In this document: positions 27,716-37,282 of the stretch, piece after piece
How the letters are laid out: every line of letters starts with the position of its first letter
How positions within the stretch are numbered: position 1 is the first letter of the stretch
NCBI GenBank assembly: GCA_900016875.1
Contig: FCNR01000055.1
Span: 62,001-126,000, forward strand
Length of the DNA: 64,000 nucleotides
Source: Eubacteriaceae bacterium CHKCI004
GTDB taxonomy: Bacteria; Bacillota; Clostridia; Lachnospirales; Lachnospiraceae
Direction of reading: 5' to 3'
Program-made: the position numbers and the translations under genes
Notes under the pieces: model-generated
What the model was told of the DNA's origin: nothing
Seen by the model: only the letters and a program-made list of their open reading frames with translations
The model's database searches: none

Positions 27716-27757
27716 TTGTAATTCCTGGAATAAACATGTTATACTTATTAAGTATAA
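27716..27757 (+). promoter_or_regulatory. promoter overlapped by a perfect palindrome, upstream of the cdaA operon
   Basis: TTGTAA (27716-27721), 18 bp, TATACT (27740-27745). The -10 box is inside TTATACTTATTAAGTATAA (27739-27757), a perfect 9-1-9 inverted repeat. The overlap suggests a repressor operator; the regulator is unknown. The next gene starts 93 bp downstream. Confidence 0.6.
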
Positions 27758-27850
27758 ATGATAAAGTAGTGTATTTTTATATTTTCCGGCGAAAATGTTA
27801 ACATAAATAAGACTGGATCAGAAGAGACGGATTGCAGAAAGGATTAATTT

Positions 27851-28252
27851 ATGATAGATGTATCGAAGGTCCGTATGATGACCAAACTGGCAGTCTACGA
27901 GAAGGAGAAAGCAAAAAAAGAGCTGAAAATGCACCGGTACAGCATGAGGTCATACCTGAGCCTTAAGCTTCTGGGCAGCTTTTTTGCGGTGACAGTGGCC
28001 TACGGGCTTGGAGCGTCTCTGTATATGATGCGTTACTATTCCAATATCATGACGGAAGGGCTGGCTTTTTCCTACGATGATATTCTCAGAGAGCTGCTGG
28101 TCGTATATGGAGTTGTCATGGCCGTTAATCTGATCCTTACCTTTGTGATTCAGCGAAAGCGGTACATAAGGATGATGGAGAGCGTAAAGCAGTACGATAA
28201 GAATCTTTTCGCTTTGAAGAAGTATCTGGATAAAGAAAAAGAATTACAATAG
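27851..28252 (+). CDS. uncharacterised membrane protein with two helices
   Basis: 133 residues: a basic N-terminal cytosolic region (KEKAKKELKMHRYSMRS), two membrane helices (about 42-62 and 83-105), and a basic C-terminal helix. No domain recognised. It is the first gene of a co-directional set with the multi-helix protein at 28262, cdaA and cdaR, behind a palindrome-covered promoter. A role in the envelope or in c-di-AMP control is suggested only by position. Confidence 0.75.
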   Translation: MIDVSKVRMMTKLAVYEKEKAKKELKMHRYSMRSYLSLKLLGSFFAVTVAYGLGASLYMMRYYSNIMTEGLAFSYDDILRELLVVYGVVMAVNLILTFVIQRKRYIRMMESVKQYDKNLFALKKYLDKEKELQ

Positions 28253-28261
28253 AAAGACAGG

Positions 28262-29266
28262 ATGTTGCGTATGGCACAGTTAGTATATTTAAAAGAAAAC
28301 ATAAAGTATTTTTACCAAAAGCATTCTGAGTACGCAGAGCCTGCCCTGAAGCTGCTTTTTTCTCTTGTCATGCTGTGTTTGGTGCAGAGCATGTTTCAGT
28401 ACAACGAGACGGTAAACCGCCCCTGGCTTTTTCTGATCGTATCTGCTGCTCAGGCGTTTCTGCCGCTGTCCTTTTGCTTTTATTCTGCGGCCTGTCTGAT
28501 TTTGCTGAATCTTTGGCAGGTGTCGGTAGAGATTTTTGCGGTGTTTCTGCTGTTTTTTGTGATCTGCTATTTGCTGTTTGTGCGGGTGGACGGAAGACAT
28601 GCGTTTATTATCATATTGACGCCGATTTTATTTTACCTTAAAATGGAATATTTTCTTCCGGTATTATTGGGTATGACTGCCGGATTCAGCGGGATTCTCC
28701 CTATGGCGGCGGGAATACTGATTTATTTTTTCAGTTTGTATACAAAGGACGCCAGCGCGCTGCTGACCACAACGGAGAATCTGGATCCCGGAATAGGCAT
28801 GTCCCGGATTGCCAGTCTGATGGTCATTGACAGGAAGCTGCTGGTGATTCTTGTCACCTTCTGTCTGGTGGTCTTTGTATCGGCAATACTCTATCAGATG
28901 TTTCATGAGAAGGCCTGGATGTTTGCGATTATAATAGGCAATATATCTTTGGCGGTGCTGCTCCTTTTCGGCCGGCTGATATTTGAGCTGGATTATACGA
29001 TATGGAGGGTGTTCCTGGAGATCGTGCTGGCCATGGGAGTGGCCACGGTGGTGCAGTTCTTCAAGGGAATCGGAGATTTTTCCAGAATAGAGAAGGTTAC
29101 ATTTGAAGATGACGAGTATATTTATTTTGTCAAGGCGGTACCGAAGATCAAGGCGGCGCAGGAGGAGAGAAACGTGACGGACATTGTGGCACCGGAAGAG
29201 GAACAGGCGGAGACGGAAGAGACGGACACAGAACAGAAAACTGGAGACGGAATGAATGAGTTTTGA
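28262..29266 (+). CDS. uncharacterised polytopic membrane protein upstream of cdaA
   Basis: 334 residues with about eight predicted membrane helices (residues 30-265) and an acidic cytosolic tail (EEEQAETEETDTEQ). A short DFSRIEKVTFEDDEYIYFVKAVPKI segment before the tail looks like a small folded motif. No family recognised. The stop overlaps the cdaA start by 11 bp, implying coupled translation with the diadenylate cyclase, so it may influence CdaA activity or localisation. That is inference from context. Confidence 0.78.
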   Translation: MLRMAQLVYLKENIKYFYQKHSEYAEPALKLLFSLVMLCLVQSMFQYNETVNRPWLFLIVSAAQAFLPLSFCFYSAACLILLNLWQVSVEIFAVFLLFFVICYLLFVRVDGRHAFIIILTPILFYLKMEYFLPVLLGMTAGFSGILPMAAGILIYFFSLYTKDASALLTTTENLDPGIGMSRIASLMVIDRKLLVILVTFCLVVFVSAILYQMFHEKAWMFAIIIGNISLAVLLLFGRLIFELDYTIWRVFLEIVLAMGVATVVQFFKGIGDFSRIEKVTFEDDEYIYFVKAVPKIKAAQEERNVTDIVAPEEEQAETEETDTEQKTGDGMNEF

Positions 29267-30164
29267 TCAATTTCTAGATTTAATACAAAAATATTTATAC
29301 AGATTTTCCATTTCAACAATCGGTATCACAGATATTGTGGAGATTATCATTATCAGCGCGATTGTCTATCAGATTATAAAATGGCTGCAGCTTACCAGAG
29401 CGTGGACGCTGTTCAAAGGTATTATCGTGCTGCTGCTTTTCGCTCTGATGGCGGTGATTTTTCAGCTGGATACCATTGCATGGCTGCTGTCTAATTCGCT
29501 CAGTGTCGGAATTATGGCGGCGATTGTTATTTTCCAGCCGGAGCTCCGGAGAGCTCTTGAGCAGCTGGGCAGGAAGAATTTTCTGCGCAATTTTATTTTT
29601 TCTTCCGACGAGGAAGGCTCACAAAAGAGTTTCCTTACAGAAAAGGGGATCACAGAGATTGTCCGGGCGGTTTTTGAGATGAGTAAAGTCAAAACCGGCG
29701 CGCTTATCGTCATTGAGCAGAAAGTGGCTCTCGGGGAGTACGAGAGAACTGGAATCGCGGTGGATGGAATCGTGAGCAGTCAGCTTCTGATCAATATTTT
29801 TGAGCACAATACGCCGCTTCATGACGGTGCGGTGATCATCCGGGGTAATCGCATTGTTTCGGCAACCTGCTATCTTCCTCTGACGGACAGCATGGAGCTG
29901 GGGAAGGAGCTGGGAACAAGGCACCGGGCGGCGGTAGGTATCAGCGAGGTGTCTGACAGCACCACTATCGTGGTTTCCGAGGAGACCGGAGGAGTTTCCG
30001 TAGCGAAGGATGGCAAGCTTTACCGCAGTCTCGACAGAGAAGAGCTGAAGGAGAGACTGAATCTTCTGAGGCCGGAGCCGACAGGAAGTATGGATGTTTT
30101 AAAGAAATGGAAAGGACTGTTGCGTAATGAAAGATCCGAAAAATCTGAAAAATCTGATAAGTAA
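29256..30164 (+). CDS. cdaA: diadenylate cyclase CdaA
   Basis: Makes cyclic di-AMP from two ATP at the membrane. 302 residues: three N-terminal membrane helices (about 20-95) and the DAC domain with FQPELRRALEQLGR, TPLHDGAVIIRGNRIVSA (DGA motif) and GTRHRAAVGISE (RHR motif), all intact. c-di-AMP governs potassium, osmolyte and wall homeostasis in Firmicutes. It overlaps the gene before and the cdaR gene after, so the four genes form a tight operon. glmM, the usual third partner, is not the next gene. Confidence 0.97.
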   Translation: MSFDQFLDLIQKYLYRFSISTIGITDIVEIIIISAIVYQIIKWLQLTRAWTLFKGIIVLLLFALMAVIFQLDTIAWLLSNSLSVGIMAAIVIFQPELRRALEQLGRKNFLRNFIFSSDEEGSQKSFLTEKGITEIVRAVFEMSKVKTGALIVIEQKVALGEYERTGIAVDGIVSSQLLINIFEHNTPLHDGAVIIRGNRIVSATCYLPLTDSMELGKELGTRHRAAVGISEVSDSTTIVVSEETGGVSVAKDGKLYRSLDREELKERLNLLRPEPTGSMDVLKKWKGLLRNERSEKSEKSDK

Positions 30165-31362
30165 CAATACCGGGATGAAGGTTCTTTCTGTTCTTATTGC
30201 AGTGTTGATATGGATTTTGGTAGCTAATATCAATGATCCGGTCAGAACGGAGAGATTCAGCGGGATTCCCGTGAGGATCATCAATGAAAGTGCGCTGACA
30301 GATCTGGGATATGCCTACGAAGTTGTGGAAGGCGAGGAAGTCAGTATCACTGTGGAGGGCAAGAGGAGTATTTTAAATGAGATGTCAGTTACTGATTTTC
30401 AGGCAGTGGCGGATTTTTCCAAATTGTCAGAGGTAGATGCTGTTCCGATTGATGTGACTGCCAGGAAATATGCCAATCAGCTGGATATTACTCTGGGAAA
30501 TGTCAATACCATGAAGATTAAGAAAGATGCGGTTGTCAGCGTCAGCGTGCCGGTCAATATCATACTGGAAGGCAGCCCGGCCGAAGGATATGCTGTGGGA
30601 AATATGACGGGAACGCCGAATCTTGTTAAAGTAACGGGCCCGGAGAATCTGCTTTCCAGCGCGAAGGAGATTCGGGCTGAGGTGGACATCGATGGAATCA
30701 GCAACGATGTGACTACCACGGCGGATCCGGTTCTTTATGATGATAATGATGAGGTGATAGACAGCACTCAGGTGCAGATGGATACGTCATCCATTGATGT
30801 GGATGTCCAGCTCTGGAAGACAAAGATGGTGGATGTGAATCTGCAGACTACCGGTATTCCTGCCGACGGGTATGAGATGACTTCTTTTGATTATGAACCG
30901 AAGCAGATTCTCATAGCGGCGCCGGATGATGTCCTTGAAGATATAACTTCTATCACTCTGCCGAGCATTTCCGTGGAGGGATTGACACAGAATTATGAAG
31001 AGTCCATCACGCTGGATGAAGATTTGCTGCCGGATGGCGTGATACTGGCCGATGAGTCAGAGGACGTAAAGGTACAGGCGACCATAGAACAGAGAATAAC
31101 GCGCCGCCTGACATTTACAGAGGCGGATATTACCGTGAGAGGCCGGGGAAACCGAAACGTTTCTTTTGACAGCGGAAACAGATATGTCATACGGGTTGAG
31201 GGAGCGGAATCCGTGGTGAAAGATTTGAAGATTACTGATTTTACGCCATGGATCGATGTGACAGACCTGGAAGATGGAGATCATACATTGAGACTTCATG
31301 TGAAGGAAGTTGACGGGGTGACGGTGAATTCCACCACCCAGATTACATTGACTCTTGGATAG
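30127..31362 (+). CDS. cdaR: CdaA regulatory protein with YbbR domains
   Basis: 411 residues: an N-terminal membrane anchor (GMKVLSVLIAVLIWILVANI) and three to four extracellular YbbR repeats of about 80 residues. CdaR binds CdaA and modulates c-di-AMP synthesis. It overlaps cdaA by 38 bp. A stem-loop follows the stop. Confidence 0.93.
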   Translation: MKDPKNLKNLISNNTGMKVLSVLIAVLIWILVANINDPVRTERFSGIPVRIINESALTDLGYAYEVVEGEEVSITVEGKRSILNEMSVTDFQAVADFSKLSEVDAVPIDVTARKYANQLDITLGNVNTMKIKKDAVVSVSVPVNIILEGSPAEGYAVGNMTGTPNLVKVTGPENLLSSAKEIRAEVDIDGISNDVTTTADPVLYDDNDEVIDSTQVQMDTSSIDVDVQLWKTKMVDVNLQTTGIPADGYEMTSFDYEPKQILIAAPDDVLEDITSITLPSISVEGLTQNYEESITLDEDLLPDGVILADESEDVKVQATIEQRITRRLTFTEADITVRGRGNRNVSFDSGNRYVIRVEGAESVVKDLKITDFTPWIDVTDLEDGDHTLRLHVKEVDGVTVNSTTQITLTLG

Positions 31363-31379
31363 AGAGACAGAAGCGAAAG

Positions 31380-31418
31380 CTGCCGCGCAGACTGGGAAAC
31401 AGGTCAGCGCGGCAGTTT
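31380..31418 (+). terminator. terminator-like stem after cdaR
   Basis: A perfect 9-bp stem CTGCCGCGC / GCGCGGCAG with an 18-nt loop and a weak TTTCTT tail. Confidence 0.6.
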
Positions 31419-31443
31419 CTTATGTATGAGCGGAGGAAGAAAT

Positions 31444-31971
31444 ATGAGAAAAAAAACGGAGACCCTGCTGTGTATCGCCTTTATGGAGCTTCTCAGAAAG
31501 TATCCGTTTCCGAAGATTACTATTCAGAAAATCGCGCAGCAATGCGGTGTGAACCGGCAGACGTTTTATTATTACTTTGACAACATTTATGATCTGATGA
31601 CGAGAGCCTTCGAATACCAGCTGACCCAGGAGAGCCGCGTGAACGAAGAGCAGTCCTGGGAGGCTGTCATGGAGCGCTCTCTGTGCTGGATGAAGGATAA
31701 CAGGATCATCATAAAAAATATGCTGGTAAATGTGGAGAGCAGCTACATGCGCCGGGCCATCTACCCGGTCATCATGCGGAGCATGACCAATGTCTACTGG
31801 CCGAACCGGATAATAAAAGACCGAAATGAAGAATCCGATGAATTTGTACGGCATTTCCTCGTCATCGGAATCACGCAGTATATCCTCGAGTGGGTGGAGA
31901 GCGACTACAAGGAAAGCGTCAGCGAAGTGATACGGAAGCTGTTCTATATAATCAAGAGAATGTATGAGTGA
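31444..31971 (+). CDS. TetR/AcrR family regulator
   Basis: 175 residues. The N-terminal helix-turn-helix reads FPKITIQKIAQQCGVNRQTFYYYFDNIYDLM, clearly TetR-type; the C-terminal domain resembles the DhaS-like subgroup (RSMTNVYWPNRI...YILEWVESDYKES). ATG 31444 follows GGAGGAAG; an ATG at 31426 is in frame but lacks a ribosome site. The neighbouring SpoU methyltransferase starts 27 bp after the stop. Target genes are unknown. Confidence 0.9.
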   Translation: MRKKTETLLCIAFMELLRKYPFPKITIQKIAQQCGVNRQTFYYYFDNIYDLMTRAFEYQLTQESRVNEEQSWEAVMERSLCWMKDNRIIIKNMLVNVESSYMRRAIYPVIMRSMTNVYWPNRIIKDRNEESDEFVRHFLVIGITQYILEWVESDYKESVSEVIRKLFYIIKRMYE

Positions 31972-31998
31972 CAAACGGAATAATAATGGAGAAAAAAT

Positions 31999-32772
31999 AT
32001 GATATCGAGTACATCAAATAGCAGAATAAAAAATATCATGAATCTGAAAAACAGTGCCAGGGCACGCCGGCAGCAGGACTGCTTTCTGGTGGAGGGGCCG
32101 CGGATGTTCTTCGAAGTGCCGAAAGAGAGGCTGCTGGAAATCTATGTGACGGAAGGTTTTGAGAAGAAATACGGAGACAGGCTTGCGGGCTGCCGTTACG
32201 AGCTGATCAGCGACGCGGTGTGCCGGCATCTGTCCGACACCAGAACCCCGCAGGGTGTGACGGCGCTGGTAAAGAAGCAGGAGACTCCGCTGGAGGAGAT
32301 TCTTGCCAGGGATGAGAATCCCTGCCTGTTTCTGCTGGAGAATCTGCAGGATCCGGGCAATATGGGAACCATCCTGCGTACCAGCGAGGGCGCAGGGGTG
32401 AGCGGCATTATCATAAACCGGGAGTCGGTGGATCCGTATAATCCGAAGGTCATCCGTTCTACCATGGGAGCCATTTTCCGGATGCCTTTTGTGGTCGTGG
32501 ATGCCTTTGAGGATGTACTGCGCAGGCTGAAGGAGGCGGGCGTCCGCACCTTTGCCGCTCATCTGGACGGCGAGGACTTTTACCGGCAGGACTACCGGGG
32601 CGGCTGTGCCTTTTTCATCGGAAACGAAGGCAACGGACTCTCCGAAGAACTTGCCGCCCGGGCGGACGGCAGGATTCGGATTCCCATGAAAGGTCAGGTG
32701 GAGTCTCTGAACGCCGCCGTGGCTGCCACGGTGCTCATGTATGAGACACTCAGGCAGCGGGAATGGGTATAG
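31999..32772 (+). CDS. TrmH/SpoU family RNA 2'-O-methyltransferase
   Basis: 257 residues with an N-terminal substrate-binding domain (L30e-like, DCFLVEGPRMFFEV) and a C-terminal SPOUT methyltransferase domain holding the three knot motifs: LENLQDPGNMGTILRT, FFIGNEGNGLSEEL and IPMKGQVESLNAAVAA. It methylates ribose in rRNA or tRNA with S-adenosylmethionine. The exact RNA target (RlmB-like, TsnR-like) cannot be fixed from sequence. Confidence 0.93.
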   Translation: MISSTSNSRIKNIMNLKNSARARRQQDCFLVEGPRMFFEVPKERLLEIYVTEGFEKKYGDRLAGCRYELISDAVCRHLSDTRTPQGVTALVKKQETPLEEILARDENPCLFLLENLQDPGNMGTILRTSEGAGVSGIIINRESVDPYNPKVIRSTMGAIFRMPFVVVDAFEDVLRRLKEAGVRTFAAHLDGEDFYRQDYRGGCAFFIGNEGNGLSEELAARADGRIRIPMKGQVESLNAAVAATVLMYETLRQREWV

Positions 32773-33026
32773 TTTCATATGTCAGCTGGTATCGGCGGCG
32801 GGAGCGGAAAAGTCATCAGAAAAAGCGGATGTGTGTATAATTTTCATAGGAAGAAACGGGTTTTTAGTCAATTTATAAACAGATAAGAAATAAAAATTTT
32901 TTCTCAATGTAAAATGCTTATAAAAAATGCTTTAAAAAATATAGAAATTTCACGATTTATCATGCAAAAAGACGATATATCCATACAAAAACCTCGAATT
33001 GTCTAAATACAGAATAGGAAAATTGT

Positions 33027-33069
33027 GATAATATATACCTACAGGTCATATTTTTCAAGTGACCGTAGG
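33027..33069 (+). promoter_or_regulatory. glpK leader: -10 element and stem-loop
   Basis: GATAAT at 33027-33032 lacks a recognisable -35 box, which would fit an activator-dependent promoter. A stem CCTAC-A-GGTCA / TGACC-GTAGG (33038-33069) with one bulged A follows directly; the glpK ribosome site AAGGAGG is 22 bp further. The AT-rich stretch 32830-33026 shows nothing else. Confidence 0.45.
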
Positions 33070-33105
33070 AATTGAAACGGATTATTTTTAAGGAGGTTTA
33101 ATTTT

Positions 33106-34602
33106 ATGGCTAAGTACATGATGGCGTTAGACGCTGGAACAACAAGTAATCGTTGTATCTTATTTAATGAAAAAGGTGAAATCTGTAGCGTAGCACAGCA
33201 GGAATTCACACAGTTTTATCCACAGCCAGGCTGGGTAGAGCATGACGCAAAAGAGATCTGGCATACACAGTTATCCGTTGCAAGACAGGCAATGAAACAG
33301 CTGGGCGTTGGAGCTGCTGATATTGCTGGTATCGGTATTACCAATCAGCGTGAGACAACCATCGTCTGGGATAGAGAGACAGGCGTTCCTGTATATAATG
33401 CAATCGTTTGGCAGTGCCGTCGTACTTCTGAATACTGCGACTCCTTAAAAGAAAGAGGTCTGGTTGACATGATTCAGAAGAAGACCGGTCTTGTTATCGA
33501 CGCTTACTTCTCCGGCTCCAAGATTCACTGGATCCTGGAAAATGTTCCTGGTGCAAGAGAAAAAGCTGAAGCTGGCCAGTTAATGTTCGGTACCGTTGAT
33601 ACATGGTTAATTTACAACCTGTCCGGCAAGAAGATTCACGTAACAGATTACTCCAACGCAGCAAGAACAATGCTGTTTAACATTAATACTCTTCAGTGGG
33701 ATGATGAGATTCTTGAAGCTCTTGAGATTCCGAAATCCATGCTTCCTACACCGAAACCATCCAGCGAGATTTACGGTATGACAGAAGAGAGCCTGTTCCA
33801 GGGAAGAATCCCGATCGCAGGTGCAGCAGGTGACCAGCAGTCCGCTCTGTTTGGACAGACCTGTTTCAACGCTGGTGAAGCTAAGAATACATATGGTACA
33901 GGTACATTCCTGTTAATGAACATTGGTAAAGAGATGAAACTGTCCGAGAACGGCATGGTTACCACAGTTGCATGGGGACTTGACGGCGAAGTTAACTACG
34001 CTCTGGAAGGTTCCGTATTCGTAGCTGGTGCTGCTATCCAGTGGCTGCGTGACGAAGTTAAGATCGTGGATGCTGCTCCGGATTCCGAGTTCTTCTGTAA
34101 CAAGGTTCCGGATACTAACGGATGTTACGTAGTTCCTGCATTTACAGGACTTGGAGCTCCTCACTGGGATCAGTACGCTCGTGGATGTATCGTAGGCCTG
34201 ACCCGTGGATGTAACAAAGCACACATCATCCGTGCTACAGTTGAGTCCCTGGCATATCAGACATACGATATTCTGGAAGCTATGCAGAAAGACGTTGGAG
34301 TTAAACTGGCAGCCCTCAAGGTTGACGGCGGCGCTTGTAAGAACGACTTCCTGATGCAGTTCCAGGCAGATATCATCGACGCTCCTGTACATCGTCCACA
34401 GTGTGTTGAGACAACAGCTATGGGTGCTGCTTATCTGGCAGGTCTGGCAGTTGGATACTGGAACAGCAAAGAAGACGTTATCGCTAACTGGGCAATCGAT
34501 AAAGTATTCGAGCCTCAGATGGACGAAGAAACACGTGCTAAGCTGCTCAAAGGCTGGAAGAAAGCTGTTCAGTGCTCCTACGGTTGGGCAAAAGACGAAT
34601 AA
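33106..34602 (+). CDS. glpK: glycerol kinase
   Basis: Phosphorylates glycerol to sn-glycerol 3-phosphate. 498 residues with the FGGY-kinase landmarks [52 protein letters not shown] and [18 protein letters not shown]. Codon choice (many GTT, GCT, ACA, AAC) differs from the neighbours and resembles that of nifJ in this window, which points to high expression. No glycerol facilitator or dehydrogenase is adjacent. Confidence 0.98.
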   Translation: MAKYMMALDAGTTSNRCILFNEKGEICSVAQQEFTQFYPQPGWVEHDAKEIWHTQLSVARQAMKQLGVGAADIAGIGITNQRETTIVWDRETGVPVYNAIVWQCRRTSEYCDSLKERGLVDMIQKKTGLVIDAYFSGSKIHWILENVPGAREKAEAGQLMFGTVDTWLIYNLSGKKIHVTDYSNAARTMLFNINTLQWDDEILEALEIPKSMLPTPKPSSEIYGMTEESLFQGRIPIAGAAGDQQSALFGQTCFNAGEAKNTYGTGTFLLMNIGKEMKLSENGMVTTVAWGLDGEVNYALEGSVFVAGAAIQWLRDEVKIVDAAPDSEFFCNKVPDTNGCYVVPAFTGLGAPHWDQYARGCIVGLTRGCNKAHIIRATVESLAYQTYDILEAMQKDVGVKLAALKVDGGACKNDFLMQFQADIIDAPVHRPQCVETTAMGAAYLAGLAVGYWNSKEDVIANWAIDKVFEPQMDEETRAKLLKGWKKAVQCSYGWAKDE

Positions 34603-34653
34603 TCATAACGATTACAGACGTTCAGGATTGGTCTTATCGATTAATCTTTCCTT

Positions 34654-34693
34654 AAAAGAGGGGTCTCGGCGGAATACCGCCGGGGCTTCTTTT
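34654..34693 (+). terminator. terminator after glpK
   Basis: A long interrupted stem centred on CGGCGG-AATA-CCGCCG with AAAAGA and TCTTTT outer arms; it can work in both directions. Confidence 0.75.
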
Positions 34694-34782
34694 GTTGCAT
34701 AGAGAATACCGCTGGAATCCTCATTTAAGAAAATGCTCTCCGGACGGGATGTTACTCTCCGGGCGGGACGAGTACTCGCCAA

Positions 34783-34811
34783 TTGAAAAAAGTGCGCTGT
34801 TCTGTTAGAAT
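34783..34811 (+). promoter_or_regulatory. promoter of the endonuclease IV gene
   Basis: TTGAAA (34783-34788), 17 bp, TAGAAT (34806-34811), 80 bp before the ATG. Confidence 0.6.
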
Positions 34812-34890
34812 GAATAGAAAGCTGTTTTCCGTCAGGGAAGCAGTGATTCAAATGAATAATCTTCCAGAAGAAAAAGTACAGGAGGTTTTT

Positions 34891-35802
34891 ATGTTAAAGC
34901 TTGGAAGCCACGTAGGAATGAGCGGGAAAGAAATGTTCCTGGGGTCTGTGAAGGAAGCGCTCTCTTACGGGGCCAATACATTTATGATATATACAGGCGC
35001 TCCGCAGAATACCCGGAGAAAACCTGTCGGGGAGCTGAATATCGGAGAGGGACTTGCCCTGATGAAGGAAAATGGCATCGAAGAATTCGTTGTACATGCT
35101 CCGTATATCATTAATCTGGCCAACACGGTAAAACCGGAAACTTATGAGCTGGCCGTGGAATTTCTTCAGCTGGAGCTGGAGCGCACGGAAGCGATGCGCT
35201 GTCATACATTGATTCTCCATCCCGGAGCCCATGTGGGGGCGGGGGTGGACGCCGGTATCGCGCAGATCATAAAAGGACTCAACGAAGTGCTGGATAAGGA
35301 CGGCAGCGTCAATATCGCCCTGGAGACCATGGCGGGAAAAGGAACGGAAATTGGACGGACCTTCGAGGAAATTGCCCGCATCTATGACGGCGTGACAAAC
35401 AGCCACCGGCTGCGGGTCTGCTTTGATACGTGCCACACCAATGACGCCGGGTATGACGTACAGAATCATTTTGACGAGGTCATGGATGAGTTCGACCGTA
35501 TCATCGGCAAAGACCAGATTGCGGTTTTTCATGTCAACGACAGCAAAAATCCTCTGGGCGCTCACAAAGACCGGCATGAAAACTTCGGTTTTGGTACGAT
35601 TGGCTTTGACAGCCTGAGAAATGTTATTTACCACAAAGACTTTGAGGATATACCGAAGATCCTGGAGACGCCATATATTCCGGACCCGGAAACGAAGAAG
35701 CGTTCTTATCCGCCGTACCGGCAGGAGATCGCCATGATACGGGAAGGGGTTTTCCGGGAGAATCTCAAGGAGGAGATCATAAAAGAGAATGTGAAGGGTT
35801 AA
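34891..35802 (+). CDS. nfo: deoxyribonuclease IV (AP endonuclease)
   Basis: Cleaves DNA at abasic sites in base-excision repair. 303 residues, a TIM barrel with three metal ions. Motifs visible: LGSHVGMSG at the N-terminus, [74 protein letters not shown]. The frame opens at 34783, but ATG 34891 follows CAGGAGGT and begins the family's conserved N-terminus. Confidence 0.96.
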   Translation: MLKLGSHVGMSGKEMFLGSVKEALSYGANTFMIYTGAPQNTRRKPVGELNIGEGLALMKENGIEEFVVHAPYIINLANTVKPETYELAVEFLQLELERTEAMRCHTLILHPGAHVGAGVDAGIAQIIKGLNEVLDKDGSVNIALETMAGKGTEIGRTFEEIARIYDGVTNSHRLRVCFDTCHTNDAGYDVQNHFDEVMDEFDRIIGKDQIAVFHVNDSKNPLGAHKDRHENFGFGTIGFDSLRNVIYHKDFEDIPKILETPYIPDPETKKRSYPPYRQEIAMIREGVFRENLKEEIIKENVKG

Positions 35803-35857
35803 AGGGCTGTCCTGAAAGAGGCTCGTTGCCCGCGCAGGCGGCAGGAAAGGAGAACAG

Positions 35858-36568
35858 ATGGAGAAGAAGTTCAAGGTCACCTATTTATACCACAGCGGTT
35901 TCCTGGTGGAGACGGAGCGCAGCTATATGCTGTTTGACTACTGGAAAGGAGAAATCCCTTCCTTGGAATATAAAAAGGAACTGTATATATTTGCCTCGCA
36001 CGCGCACAGAGATCATTTTTCGGAGGATATCTTCAAGCTGGAGAACCGGTGTGAAAAAGTGAGGTATATCCTGTCTTCGGATATAAAAAACAGTACCCGG
36101 AGCTGGGCGAAAGCGGAAAATGTACATTTCATGTCGCCCCATGAAAGCCTGGATGTGGACGGAGCCCATGTGGAGACGCTGTTCTCCACCGATGAGGGAG
36201 TCGCATTTCTTGTGGAGACAGACGGCCGGAGTATCTACCATGCGGGGGACCTCCACTGGTGGCACTGGCCGGGAGAACCAGACGAGGATAATGAGTGGCA
36301 CCGGAAGGCTTTCCAGAAAGAGATGACATATCTGGCCGGAAAAGAATTTGACTGCGCTTTTGTGGTTCTCGATCCGCGGCAGGAAGAAGCCGGAACGTGG
36401 GGGATGGACTATTTTCTCAAAACGGTGCGCAGCCGGTACATTTTCCCGATGCATTGCTGGAACAATTACCGCATGATCCGGGAATATAAAGTGAAGAATG
36501 ATGCGAAATATCTCACCGGACAGATTATGGAGATCACAGCGCCGGGACAGGAATTTGTGCTGGAGTAG
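35858..36568 (+). CDS. MBL-fold metallohydrolase
   Basis: 236 residues with the metallo-beta-lactamase motif ASHAHRDHF (HxHxDH), a second metal ligand in IYHAGDLHWWHW and a late FPMHCWNN histidine. The substrate is unknown; the compact domain without an extra module is like the UlaG-related MBL hydrolases. It follows nfo by 55 bp on the same strand, with the ribosome site AAAGGAG. Confidence 0.9.
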   Translation: MEKKFKVTYLYHSGFLVETERSYMLFDYWKGEIPSLEYKKELYIFASHAHRDHFSEDIFKLENRCEKVRYILSSDIKNSTRSWAKAENVHFMSPHESLDVDGAHVETLFSTDEGVAFLVETDGRSIYHAGDLHWWHWPGEPDEDNEWHRKAFQKEMTYLAGKEFDCAFVVLDPRQEEAGTWGMDYFLKTVRSRYIFPMHCWNNYRMIREYKVKNDAKYLTGQIMEITAPGQEFVLE

Positions 36569-36631
36569 CGGTTGACCGCGCCCGCACAACAACTAAGACA
36601 GAAATGAATGAAAGCAGAAAGGATGATAATC

Positions 36632-37015
36632 ATGAATAAGACAGTAATCGCAACAGAAAAATCACCGGCGGCCATCGGGCCGTATTCTCAGGCCATCGAG
36701 GTCAATGGGATGATCTATACTTCCGGCGTCATCGGCGTGGACCCGAAGACCGGAGAGGCGGGAGCGACCATCGAAGAACAGACAAAGCGGGTATTTGAGA
36801 ATCTGAAAGGTCTGCTGGAAGATGCCGGAAGCAGCCTGGATCAGGCGGTGAAGACTACCGTTTTTATCAAAAATATGGATGACTTCGCCACGGTCAATGA
36901 AATCTACGCGTCCTATTTCACCGGGGCGTTTCCGGCACGCTCCTGCGTGGAAGTAGCGAGACTGCCGAAGGATCTGCTCATTGAGGTGGAAGTGATCGCC
37001 ATAAAAAATGCATAG
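36632..37015 (+). CDS. ridA: RidA family reactive enamine/imine deaminase
   Basis: Hydrolyses reactive 2-aminoacrylate and related imines formed by PLP enzymes. 127 residues with AIGPYSQAIEVNGMIYTSGVIG at the N-terminus and the catalytic Arg in FPARSCVEVARLPKD, followed by the Glu of LIEVEVIAI. ATG 36632 follows GAAAGGATG; a frame start at 36608 is less likely. It is a homotrimeric cytosolic enzyme by family knowledge. Confidence 0.95.
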   Translation: MNKTVIATEKSPAAIGPYSQAIEVNGMIYTSGVIGVDPKTGEAGATIEEQTKRVFENLKGLLEDAGSSLDQAVKTTVFIKNMDDFATVNEIYASYFTGAFPARSCVEVARLPKDLLIEVEVIAIKNA

Positions 37016-37054
37016 ATATTTAGTGATCGATCAATAGGTGATTGACGCAGAGGA

Positions 37055-37112
37055 GAATCCCTTCCGGATCGGACAGTAATTTTGACAGAACTGTCTGACC
37101 GGGAGGGATTCT
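37055..37112 (+). terminator. long stem-loop after ridA
   Basis: An imperfect stem of about 22 bp (GAATCCCT...CGGACAG with CTGTCTG...AGGGATTC) and a 14-nt loop. The usual T run is missing, so termination is likely but not certain. Confidence 0.5.
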
Positions 37113-37282
37113 TGATTATGAAAGAACTTTACACAGAACTCACCTGAAACAGATGCCGGATTTTACATGAAAGAGGTATAGTTATGTTAAAAAACAGTTA
37201 AAATGGGGGTGTTTCATCAATCCTGAGGAGGAGGGGGAGCGATGAAAACACAGCGAATGGGCGTATGCAGGAAAGGAAAGGG

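Noticed and set aside
27592-27801. 69-codon frame after greA
   Set aside because: It spans the greA terminator and the promoter-palindrome of the next operon, so it cannot be a normal gene.
37021-37143. Large inverted repeat after ridA as a possible transposon end
   Set aside because: The arms face each other across a 14-nt loop and fold into one stem-loop; there is no transposase and no paired copy.
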